From NCBI GenBank assembly GCA_946122785.1, contig CAMGYJ010000010.1:50468162-50532161 (forward strand): a stretch of 64,000 bases of DNA, read 5' to 3'. Source of the stretch: Linum tenue. Lineage: Eukaryota; Streptophyta; Magnoliopsida; Malpighiales; Linaceae. How positions within the stretch are numbered: position 1 is the first letter of the stretch; each line of letters starts with the position of its first letter. Shown here piece by piece: positions 35,506-47,329 of the stretch. The translations under genes were made by a program, and so were the position numbers. Under the pieces are notes generated by a model that saw nothing but the letters and a program-made list of their open reading frames with translations, searched no databases and was not told the DNA's origin.

Positions 35506-37624
35506 CACACAAAATACCACAATGCCAACATGTGAGTTATCTGAGTCCGCAAATACAACATGACCAAATCACTCGTCCAAACGACCCCTAATTATTCCAT
35601 GGTCCACCAAAAATCACCTTATCCCTATCACTCTGTTCGAAAAATTAGAACGCAAACATCTGTTCGCCCAACTTTGTGACTTGGAAATTTTGCCTTAAGT
35701 TCCAAGCTCTACTCAAAGCTATTTTCATTGACTTGATTTTTTTTTCCAGCTACCAAATGTCCGTGCAAACCAAGCATACGCACCGCCCTAACCAGCACTG
35801 AGTCAAAATCTTGTTCATTTACCATTGAGGGCTCCTCCTCTTCAATAGTTATTGTTTGTATCTTCGAAACCAATCCCTCTAGGGTTGTTGTATCCTTCTA
35901 ATTTTTTGCCGCCGACTTCGTGGATACTACCTGTAGACCTTTGTCGATATTAGTCTCCATGTTTTCCTCCTCAACTGTGCTTTTCGATGTCACCGGTATT
36001 TATGTTCCCTATATTCTCACCTTATTCCAACCTGATCTCTCCCTCACTCTATTCACAGGAGGAAGATTAGGATTAAAGCAGTCTACTAATCCCAAGACCC
36101 TATGACCAGTAAACCTCAATCATAGGAAGCTCTCTAAAACCCTAAAACGCAGGAGGCAAGATTGGGATTTTGATGTTAAGTCACTTCAAATGCTCTCTAA
36201 CCCTGTTTGGAGAAAAATTGACTGCAAGGGAAAAATTCTGATATAATTTGATTCCACAACACACAAGGAAATCGAAATCTCCACCGAAATTTACTCCTTT
36301 AGAGAGCGCAATTGCCGACATGGAGAAGTAATCGTAAAGTGGGTTTCTACAAAGCAAAATCCTCAGTAGAGGAGAGAATGGCGATCCAATACGCTTCTAT
36401 AATTATTCAATGGTACATAGTATTACTCATTTCACCAATCGAAAGTATCAGCTTAATGATTTTGATATTTCGTTCACCTTGCAAAGGATGCAATGAACGG
36501 AGCAAAGAATCGAGAAGTTGAAATATAGCAGCTCTTTAATGAAGTGTGCAATTGTATGGAGAATGCACCATTTAGTGTCGCCTTTGACTCTCTTTCCCAG
36601 AACAAAGTAATACACCTAATAGCAATTGACGATTGTTGTTATAGCTTATAACATCTCTCCAAGTCCGCGCTTATGGATGGGATATGAAAATCAATTTGGC
36701 AGGACTTTTGTCTTCAATTCCATTACAACATTACCCTCCAATAGGGATGAAACAAAATCTACTAGATGTGACCTCTGTTTAAAGGAAGAAATGCTCGAAT
36801 ATAACCCTCTTAAAGAGCGAGGACCAGTCCATGAAGGAATTATATCTTTAGCAGGATCCGAGTTACAAAATACAAACCAACAGATCATGCACTATGAGAG
36901 CTGACACGTCGAGCTCCAATATAATACACCGGCTCAGTCATAAAACCTAACCAACATATGTAACTACTAACCATTTAGTTCTAACTAGTAGCCAGCAGAA
37001 ACTGCTATCTAAACATCTAATCAGCAGTCACACCGATAAGTTCTAAGAAAGGTAAAGCGAAGAGAATCACTACACGCCATACCAATTTGATTTCCAGCAG
37101 ATACATACTACCAGAAACTAAAACCTATACTAGGCCTATATATCAGCCACAAACCAGAATGAGCGAGAAACACATTCACTAACGAAAACTAAATGGTCAA
37201 TACATCTTCAGCCAAACTGTTGCTAGCAATCACACAAAGACTAGGGCGGTTCCACATTCTCACCACAAAATAAGAAGCAATGGAATTACTGACTCTACTC
37301 ACCCATCAGGTACTAACTCATCATCAGATATGACTACATATCAGTAATCCTTCAACGATGACATACCTTCAACTAGCGGCAACAAGAACATGAAACAGAG
37401 AAAGAAACGCACTGACACTATGCTCAATCATAGATATTAGTAGAACTCACGGAGCAAATTCACTACATTGTAGTCCCAACCGCAAAATAACATCCCCAAA
37501 ATGGAACAACAGTGCGTCCTCAATCAAACATCATGAAAACAGCTACAGAAACTAATCCAACATTCATAATATTCCATATGCGAGCATAGAACGCCAGACT
37601 ACTTCATAGATTTTCGAAACATAA
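35506..37624. other. Probable LINE 5' remnant followed by eS27 3' flank
   Basis: The part up to about 36.5 kb may be the decayed ORF1 end of the LINE relic on the minus strand; this is only suggested by position. The part nearest 37624 must include the eS27 3' UTR. No other gene recognised. Confidence 0.35.
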
Positions 37625-38525
<901 letters not shown>

Positions 38526-38760
38526 CTTTGCAAAGGAAGGAGGGATCCGAAAGGAAGAAAGAAGAAACCCTGGAAGCACTGGCTGCTGCGTGTGGCTGTG
38601 CTGCTGGTAATACGAGAGGAAACCCTAAACTGGAAGATCTTGAATATATAGCGCGAGTGAGGGGAGAGCCCTTTGCCGCTGGATTAAGAGCGTGTGATGA
38701 TCTTCGCGGGCCGGTTAAGTTTAAGGCGGTGGTGAACATGGCTTGACTTTTGGCCCAATT
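38526..38760 (-). promoter_or_regulatory. eS27 promoter with telo-box, TATA and site II motif
   Basis: On the minus strand, a TATA-like CTATATAT lies at about 38643-38651 and a telo-box (AAACCCTAAA on the plus strand) at 38620-38629. A site II core TGGGCC is at 38752-38757. Site II plus telo-box is the known arrangement in plant ribosomal protein gene promoters. A LINE fragment inserted about 110 bp farther upstream. Confidence 0.65.
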
Positions 38761-38870
38761 AGCATATTACCTGTTGGGTCCATGACAAGTCTTTTCTGTG
38801 AAGTGAAAGCCCGTTGCGGCCTCGTTTGGAGGGAGTTCTCTTTGGGCCCGATCAGTTTTGTGCAATCAAA

Positions 38871-39838
38871 TTTTGTGATATCCCCTAAGTTGAAGGTATT
38901 ACTGTTGCAAATTTTTCATCGCATTCTCCCTACTACGGGTGCCCTAATTGGGAAGAAAGTACCGGTGCTGTCTCGGTGCCCAGTTTGTTGGGGGGAGTCG
39001 GAAACGATAGAGCACTTGTTTCTTGACTGTCCAGTGGCGCGAGCACTATGGGATTATGCAGGATTGGAACATCTTGGTCAGGGGTTGCCTCGCCATACTT
39101 TCCCCCTCTTTCTTAAGAGATTGCTCACTTTAGTCCATCAGCCTAATGTTCTCCTGTTGGTGGTGGCTGTCCTCTGACGGATTTGGAAATCCAGGAACTG
39201 GGTTGTCTTTGATGGCAAACAGTTTGGCTTCCCTGCCTTGATGCGTCAAATTCACCAACAGTGTAAGAAATGAGGGGGTTTGCCGGTGGATCTGGTAGTT
39301 CCATGCCCATTGCCCTCTCTTCCTCCTGTGAGTCCCGGTGCGGGTCCAAGCTTTATATGTTCGTGGGATGGGGCTACGCGATCAGGGTCACATTCGGCCG
39401 GGGGAATGGCTCTTCACAACCCTCAGAGAGAGGTCTTGCAGGCCCATGGGACGCAATTTAGGGATATCGAGGATCCAATGGTCGTGGAGTTACTCTCCCT
39501 TCGGGAGGCGCTCTATTGGTGTATAAATCATGGTCTTCAGAACGTCCAGTTTGAGGGGGATGCCAAGGTCATCATCGAGAAGATAAATCGGGCGGATACC
39601 AGAGATAGCTGGTGTGGGGGTGTCCTGGAGGAGGTTGTGCATTGTTTTGCTTCTCATGCGGGGTTTAGTGTGCGCTTTGTAGGTCGGAATAGCAATATGG
39701 TAGCCCATGTGGTGGCTAGAAAGACCCTTTCTTTGTCTCCGGCTACTTGTCGTTTTTTTTATTTCCAGGCCTGGCTGTATTCCAGAATGTAACTACCTCT
39801 TCTGTTGAATCAATATATGAATATCTTTTGTAAAAAAA
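38871..39838 (+). mobile_element. 5'-truncated L1-type LINE with 17-bp target duplication
   Basis: The insertion contains only the 3' part of ORF2: a zinc-binding segment (SRCPVCWGESETIEHLFLDC) and an RNase H-like domain (VVELLSLREA...FEGDAKVIIEKI). A short A tail lies at 39832-39839. AGTTTTGTGCAATCAAA is present at 38854-38870 and again at 39839-39855, marking the insertion. The frame has two in-frame TGA stops (39175-39177 and about 39271), so it is a dead copy. The earlier start of the open frame at 38743 is host DNA upstream of eS27. Confidence 0.9.
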
Positions 39839-39855
39839 AGTTTTGTGCAATCAAA

Positions 39856-40880
39856 AATTATTATTTTTATTTGCATATGGTAATTAGAAATTATCTGAAA
39901 GAAAGACAAGGAAGTATAAATGGTATATAGGTAGCAAAGGCAGGAGAAGGATTAATTGAAGGGAATGGAGTTAGGTACCGAGAAGTTGTCTTCTTTTTTT
40001 CAACATTCTTATCGTTACATCTATACAAATGTACCCAAAAAAAACATCTATACAATATAACAGCCAACTGGATATCAATTTCATCCAAACCATTATTATT
40101 TTATTAGTGGTTTGAAAATTTATGCAGAGTAAAAGATTTTTAATTAAACAACTGCAATATTGAATTCCACATAATATAGAATTGTATTTACGCGTATTTA
40201 TCACTAAATTCAAATATCAAAGAGTGTAGTAGTTTTCAAATAGATTAATTTTTTGTCTCAAATAATTAAAGTAAAATCTAGTGGATCATGTTGTATATAA
40301 TAGAGTGCAAAATCTTATTATTCACGTTACATACATGCTAAACTAGTTAGGAAGGAATAAGGAGAAGTAACCACAACCGACTTTGAATGTACTAGAAACC
40401 ATAATCGTGTTAGGAGATCAATGAAGCTGGGAGTACGGTACTAGAAGGCGTGGGTGGAAGAAAGATGAATAAAAATTAAAAGGACATATATAGTATCTAA
40501 TTAAAGGTGATTCATTTATTTGTAAACTTGTTATACGTGCAGCCTATCTAATTTCACTCGTAATAAGTATTATAATAATTTGCAATGTGAGTTATGAAAA
40601 ACTGTAAGATGATTAATTAAATTGATGAACAGCATAACTAGCTTAAAAATAAAATGATGAACGTAATTCACATGACTATATATGTTTGCAGTTGGGAGCA
40701 GATTATGTAAACATTAGAATATTAATAAGTTAACAACAGTAATTGATGATGGAAGGTGTTTAAAGGCTCAGTCAAGTTGGTGAAATGGAAACAAAGTAAA
40801 TTAAGATAAGGGAGTGAATAGTGAAGATAGGGAAAGGGGGAAGGTAGGGGGGATGGTGCATGTTAAACTGAAATGAGAAG
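39856..40880. other. Intergenic DNA upstream of chalcone synthase
   Basis: AT-rich sequence with no recognisable gene or transposon end. Distal regulatory sequence of CHS may lie here. Confidence 0.5.
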
Positions 40881-40889
40881 ATGGTGGAG

Positions 40890-41240
40890 TAACCACGTGG
40901 AAGCTCAGCTATCCGTCAATACTACCTACCAGAAGCCATAAACACCCCACGTCGATCTTATTCACTCAGACTCAGTCACAGGCTCACAGCCAGCAGCAGC
41001 TCCTTCCCGATCAACTTTAATACACCTACGTCTCTCGTCCCTACCTACTATTAAACATCAACGATCCTTCAATCTAGTCTAGCTAGCTACATTCACATAA
41101 CTAAACTACCACCACTCCCCCTACCTTCTTATATATCCTCACACGCCTAACCAAATTCTCCACAATCTCCAAAATACTTCCCGGCCATTCTTCATTTCAG
41201 TTAACTACTGTGTAGGTTAATACCAAGTACCAACGACGGC
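40890..41240 (+). promoter_or_regulatory. Chalcone synthase promoter and 5' UTR
   Basis: A perfect G-box palindrome CCACGTGG is at 40893-40900 and an ACCTACC (MYB/H-box-like) site at 40924-40930. A TATA box TTATATAT lies at about 41129-41136, about 105 bp above the start codon. A G-box next to a MYB-type site is the known light-responsive arrangement of CHS promoters. Function here is inferred. Confidence 0.7.
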
Positions 41241-43401
41241 ATGGCTGGGGAAGGCGTTAATAAGGTGGAGGAGATCAGAAAGGCCCAGCGGGCGAGTGGG
41301 CCGGCCACCGTGCTGGCCATCGGCACTGCAACTCCGACCAACTGCGTCTACCAGGCCGACTACCCTGACTATTACTTCCGCATCACCAACAGCGAACACA
41401 TGACCGACCTCAAACTCAAGTTCAAGCGCATGTGTACGTTAACCCCCGACACCCCTCTCTTTTCTATCATTATTTCTCTAATAATTTCGTACGTGGTATG
41501 TAATATCTCTACCATAGAAGGAATTATTTTATAATTTCCACCCAAGCAATGCAATTATTATTATTATCTAATAATTTGTGAAGTAGCTGGTATGCTTTAT
41601 TGTTTTTTTTTAATGAATAGCTGGGGGTGTTATTATTTGAACGGTTCAAATGCGCCATCACCATTACTGCTCCGTTATCCTAATCCTCGTTAGTCATTTG
41701 TGATAACATTTCTTGTCATGTCACCGATTTATTTAAATTTGGTAGCTGAATTAATTAAATTTTGAGTACATATATTTTTTTTTTTGCGGGGAAGAAGGTA
41801 AAACACTACAAGAAGCTCCATCGTCACGGGCTTCGCGCCTGCATATGCATGCCTGCTATAAAGAGAGAGCCAACAGTCACGAGAAACCTGCATGTCAACG
41901 GACAATTAACGGAAACCTACATTCATAATTATGGATTTTTACTCCTTACAGATCTGTATTATATCCATTAATACATTTTAGAGATTTGTGGAACAATAGT
42001 TTAAAGCCCTAATTTTTTTACTACAATTAATTTTTGTCTGCATTGATGCATTAGCCAAATTTGTAGGAATAAATTTTGAATCATATGAATTAGAATAATC
42101 TAACATTTAGTTAAAACACATACAAAGGTTTCAAATACGTTACAGACATATCGGCATTATGGCACCGACCATATATAGTTGCAAAATTTTCCCTCAATTA
42201 GCTAGGACTGGTCAATTAGTAAATATACACCAAATTATTTACAAAGTTTTTTTTTTTAATAACAACCATTTATACAGTTGGAGTAGCAAACTTCAAAATA
42301 TCATGCATGGTTGGGAGCTACTAAATTTATAAGCTCCAGTTGCTAACAAGAAGTAAACAAACTTATTAGTTAATGCTACATGTTGTTGCAGGTGAAAAGT
42401 CGATGATAAGGAAGCGTTACATGCACGTGACGGAGGAGTATCTAAAAGAGAATCCAAACATGTGCGCCTACATGGCCCCTTCACTTGATGCTCGGCAAGA
42501 CATTGTGGTAGTAGAAGTCCCCAAACTGGGCAAAGAAGCTGCCTCCAAGGCCATCAAAGAGTGGGGCCAGTCCAAATCCAAGATCACTCACCTCGTCTTC
42601 TGCACCACTTCCGGAGTCGACATGCCCGGAGCCGATTACCAACTCACCAAGCTCCTCGGACTCCGCCCCTCCGTCAAGCGATTCATGATGTACCAGCAAG
42701 GTTGCTTCGCTGGCGGCACTGTCCTTCGTCTCGCCAAGGACCTCGCTGAGAACAACAAGGGCGCCCGCGTCCTCGTCGTCTGCTCCGAGATTACTGCCGT
42801 CACCTTTCGTGGCCCCTCCGACTCCCACCTCGACTCCCTCGTCGGCCAAGCTCTCTTCGGCGATGGAGCGGGGGCGGTGATTATCGGAGCCGATCCGGAC
42901 GAGAAGGTTGAGAGGCCTATGTTCGAGCTCGTGTCGGCTGCGCAGACCATACTGCCAGACTCGGAAGGGGCCATCGACGGTCACCTGAGGGAAGTAGGTT
43001 TGACTTTCCACTTGCTCAAGGATGTGCCCGGTTTGATTTCTAAGAACATCGAGAAATCGCTCGTGGAGGCGTTCAAACCCATTGGGATTAGTGACTGGAA
43101 CTCGTTGTTCTGGATAGCGCATCCTGGTGGGCCTGCTATTTTGGACCAGGTGGAGGAAAAGCTCGGGCTAAAGCCCGAGAAGATGAGGGCTACTCGAGAG
43201 GTATTAAAGGAGTACGGCAACATGTCCAGTGCATGCGTGCTTTTCATATTGGACGAGATGAGGAAGAAGTCGGCGGAGGAAGGGAAGCTAACGTCCGGTG
43301 AAGGGCTGGAATGGGGAGTTCTTTTCGGGTTTGGACCAGGTCTCACCGTCGAGACCGTCGTGCTCCATTGCCTCCCTAACGCTGTTGCCGCTACAGCGTG
43401 A
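41241..43401 (+). CDS. CHS: Chalcone synthase
   Basis: Type III polyketide synthase that condenses p-coumaroyl-CoA with three malonyl-CoA to naringenin chalcone, the first step of flavonoid synthesis, in the cytosol and at the ER surface. Exons 41241-41433 and 42392-43401 join to 400 residues. The single 958-bp intron splits a Cys codon (C65), the position conserved in plant CHS genes. Catalytic residues by alignment are Cys169 (in [10 protein letters not shown]), Phe220 (FRGPSD), His308 (IAHPGGPA) and Asn341 (YGNMSSACV). The GFGPG loop and the [15 protein letters not shown] segment are intact. Residues flanking these positions have the CHS form, not the stilbene synthase form as far as I can judge. 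The C-terminus is a few residues longer than in legume CHS ([12 protein letters not shown]). Confidence 0.95.
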
Positions 43402-44901
43402 TTTATAAGCCCAGGCCCTACCTAACAAGAAAGTGGGGGTAAAATAATAAAAATGGAATTATGGAAGGACATGGTTTTTTATATTCTAAAACTACTCGTT
43501 TCTCATGTTGAATCTTCTTAATTCCTTATGTTCAGTTGTTTTTGGTTTATTACGTGTTGTGTGTGAGTGTTCATTGTATTTGAAATTTCTGTTAAGTATG
43601 ATTTAGTTACCGTCAATATACATATATACCAATCGACCATTTGATATGATCTATGTTCTGTTTATTTGTGGAATTTACACATGTAATACAAACTGTTAAA
43701 CCTAAATTGGCTATGTTTTGTTTATTTGTGTAATAAACACATGTGGATGTAATACAAACAGTTTAACCTATATTGGCTATATATTAACAAAGTTATCATG
43801 TATGCGGTCGAGTAGCTAATAGCGTACACGAGTGGTGTAGCAAGGCTGAAATTATAGATTACGTTCAATCGGAAAATCATAGTATCTTGTCGTTTTAATT
43901 GGATTCGAATTGATAAGAGACGATTTTAATTGCGAGGATGGTGAGGCATTGATTAACTAACTGTTTTTACAGAAATCACAAAGCATGGGTTAGGCAATTA
44001 AGGACAACTTCCACCTATCATGGAATCAATAATTAGGAAGTCATTCGTCATGTGTTGACTTTAAATAATTGTATAATTCGTTCTTATCATTATTGAATGA
44101 TAAAAGTACAAAAATTATGTGTATAGGTGCAACCTAACAAGATTTTGTTTGTTCATATACAAACATGTGGTCTTCACTAATAGCCCAAGTTTCAAAATCA
44201 CATCCCAAAGTGTACAGATTTTGAAATAATTAATAACAAGCCACTATTTCTCCACCTTCTGTAGTGATGGCTCGTGAGTACAATCACAAGTAATTTATGT
44301 TGATTCGCAACATCACAGCTTAATTGAGAAGTGCGAGAAATCAAAGATTATGCTACCTTATCGAGGATAATATTCATAGTGAATGAGGGGCTAAGTGTAT
44401 CATCCTACCAATTTTAAAGTTTGGTAAAAGATATCAAGCACATATGTTATAATATCATATCATATCATATTTTGTAGTCATGTAGAGTATATATAGTTCA
44501 CATATGTTATAAGTATTGAAAAAGAGCAAAATATAGTGACAAAAGTTTTTTTTGTTAAGAGAGGAAACATCAAAGCATAAAAAAAGAAATATCACCACGA
44601 AAGTTATAAACTTTATAGTACATGGATTATTCAAAGAAAATGAATACTTCGAAATGTAGCTTAACCCATAAAAAATAACCGAAGGCGGAAACAAACACCC
44701 ATTCACTATCATTTAGTCTGTCACATTACATATCAAGGCTTTGAAGTTGAAAGCTACAATATAAACTAAAAGTTTAGGCTTGGGCCGGAACAAAAGCCCA
44801 TTGGCTATAGATCAACATGCATATCATGGGCTTGAATAATGGGGGAAAGAAACTGATGTGCTCTCGTGCCTACAGCAATTGAACCATATATTCTTGTCGT
44901 C
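43402..44901. other. CHS 3' flank and intergenic DNA
   Basis: The first part must include the CHS 3' UTR. Positions 43650-43785 hold two diverged direct copies of a CTATGTT(T/C)TGTTTATTTGTG segment. No other gene recognised. Confidence 0.5.
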
Positions 44902-44906
44902 ACCAT

Positions 44907-45878
44907 TGTAACATCCCGAACCTTTTCTCGACAAGATATTGTCCGCTTTGGGCCTCTACGACCGCACGGATTTGCCTTGGGGTGCAATTCAAGGTGACTT
45001 CCCGTAAGGTCACCCATCCTTGTTTTACTCCACACTGAGCACGTTTAACTTTAGAGTTCTCATAAAAACTCTTCCATTTCACCCCAAAACGCGTCTTGTC
45101 AGTTAAGGTCGGTTTCTTACTTATGAACCATGGATCTCTCCCGTGCTTTGTCGACGTGGCATTCGCCTAAGGTGTTACATACACACCCCTGAGGTTTGCC
45201 CCACCATCGTTCAAGAGGGACGCGGAGAGGCTCTGATACTACTTGTAACATCCCGAACCTTTTCCCGACAAGATACTGTCTACTTTGAGCCTCTACACCC
45301 GCATGGATTTGCCTTGGGGTGCAATTCAAGGTGACTTCTCATAAAGTCACCCATCCTTGTTGTACTCCACACTGAGCACGTTTACCTTCAGATTTCTCAT
45401 AAGAACTCCTCCATTTCACCCCAAAACGCGTCTTTTTTTCAGTTAAGGTCGGTTTCTTACTTATGAACCATGGATCTCTCCCGTTCTTTGTCGATGTGGC
45501 ATTCGCCTAAGGTGTTACATACACCCCCCCTTTGGGACTCAACGCCCTCGTTGAGGTTTTCCCCACCATCGTTCAAGAGGGACGCGGAGAGGCTCTGATA
45601 CTACTTGTAACATCCCGAACCTTTTCCCGACAAGATACTGTCTGCTTTGAGCCTCTACACCCGCATGGATTTGCCTTGGGGTGCAATTCAAGGTGACTTC
45701 CCATAAGGTCACTCATCCTTGTTGTACTCCACACTAAGCACATTTAACTTCAGAGTTCTCATAAGAACTCCATTTCACCCCAAAACGAGTCTTTTTGTCA
45801 GTTAAGGTCGGTTTCTTACTTATGAACCATGGATCTCTCCCGTGCTTTGTCGATGTGGGATTCGCCTAAGGTGTTACA
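44907..45878 (-). mobile_element. Tandem TRIM retrotransposon: three LTRs and two internal segments
   Basis: Three copies of a 273-276-bp LTR lie at 44907-45179, 45244-45519 and 45606-45878. On the minus strand each starts TGTAACACC and ends GGGATGTTACA. Between them are 64- and 86-bp internal segments. On the minus strand these start with AGTATCAGAGCC, resembling the primer site for initiator Met tRNA. The longer one ends with AAAGGGGGGG, a polypurine tract, which the shorter one has lost. ACCAT flanks the whole array (44902-44906 and 45879-45883). No coding capacity. Confidence 0.9.
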
Positions 45879-45883
45879 ACCAT

Positions 45884-47329
45884 CGACTCTGTGTTGTGCT
45901 TGTTATGACCATGATTCCCTTCGAAACGTGCACTTCACGGTAGCCACATCCTTTCCTCGTCCTCTAACCATCAATCACTATGATCCCCCTCCGCCCCTAC
46001 TTTCCCCCTAGGTATGCATCTTTTTGGGTTTTAGCCACCTTATTGTCCTTCTGACTTCACCCACTAACTGATTGGCACAATGCGTGAACCAAAAAGCTAA
46101 ACATATTTATTAACCATCTCCTTTCGTAGGAACCTCCATCGAAATGGTGTTGTTTGTCCGATAAGTCCACTCCTGGGTATACTTTTCACTGTCCATATTG
46201 ATTCTTACAAAGCGTTATGGTCCAGAATCCACATCCCCAATCACCACACACTTAACAGATTTAACTTGAAGTGGATCATGACCACGCACACCATCTCCTC
46301 TTGACTCAAGTACTCACCCTAACGATATCATTGAGGCTCTCTACAATGCTAACCCCAATCCTCCTAATTATCCCATAGTAACTCAATTTATTAATGTAAG
46401 TTATTCTTATCCTCTTCTCATGTATTCTAGTTGAACAACTGTTTTGTTTCTCTGTATCTTAAGGCCTTTAAGGAGTTTTCGTGGTTTCATTGTAACGTGT
46501 ATAATATTGGTTGATGGTTGGGAGAAAGAGGTTATCACAGTAGAGTCTCATTGTGGTGATGATAACTTTTAAGTACAATGGGCGACTGTTATGCCTGCAT
46601 TAAGTGAGACAGCATTAACAAGTTGGTGGGATAAATGAACTTCATAGGCAGCATTTCTTCCGACCGGCACAGAGAACATAATAGGAAACCACATGCAGGA
46701 TTTACAACTTTGGTATGGTTCTTTGTTGGAATTGATATCATGGAAGAAATCACTTGATCCATCACTCTTTGAGTATCAAAATGGCTTCACCAATTTGGTG
46801 TGGGCCAAGATGTTGATAAATGAGGGATGATCTTCTGAACTCTTCTCTGTCGGGCACTTGGAAACTGGGCCTAAGGAGACTTACAGAGGGAAGCTTCAGC
46901 AAGCAATATAGAGTGGCTTTCTGTGCGTCCATCTATGAAGCATGTTCTTGAGAAGCTGAAGCAATTGGAAATACTAAAAAAGCACCACAAGGGTCAATGT
47001 GGTAGTGGGAAGTGACTGGGTCTTTTTGTGTAACTTCCCATTTGAGTATTCCATGTCTTGAGGTAAGATAATCATTTTAAACCCAAGTTATTTTGACATT
47101 ATATTTTGCATTTTTGTTAGGACAAAAAAATCTAAGGTGATAGAATTACTGTATTTAGATTCTCAAGATGGATTAAAGATTTTGCTTCATGCTTTTCCGT
47201 AACTTTTTAAAAAATTTGGTGTAGCTATTTTGGTTTGTCTAGAGGGATGGCATGACTTCAAATCATTTCCTGACATCATGATGTAATTAATTTGCTTTCA
47301 ACAGGCATCCATCAGGGGAAGAGCGGGGG
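45884..47329. other. Intergenic DNA, no gene recognised
   Basis: The low-complexity and codon pattern do not support a gene. Short plus-strand frames near 45.9-46.9 kb could be a decayed coding sequence, but I recognise no family. The end nearest 47329 must include the 3' UTR of the DUF3754 gene. Confidence 0.45.

Noticed and set aside
38743..39177. A 144-residue gene starting in host DNA
   Set aside because: The 17-bp target duplication shows that the conserved part belongs to a LINE inserted at 38871, and stops follow.
42481..43122. 213-codon open frame opposite chalcone synthase
   Set aside because: Antisense of CHS exon 2; CHS catalytic motifs on the plus strand explain the codon pattern.
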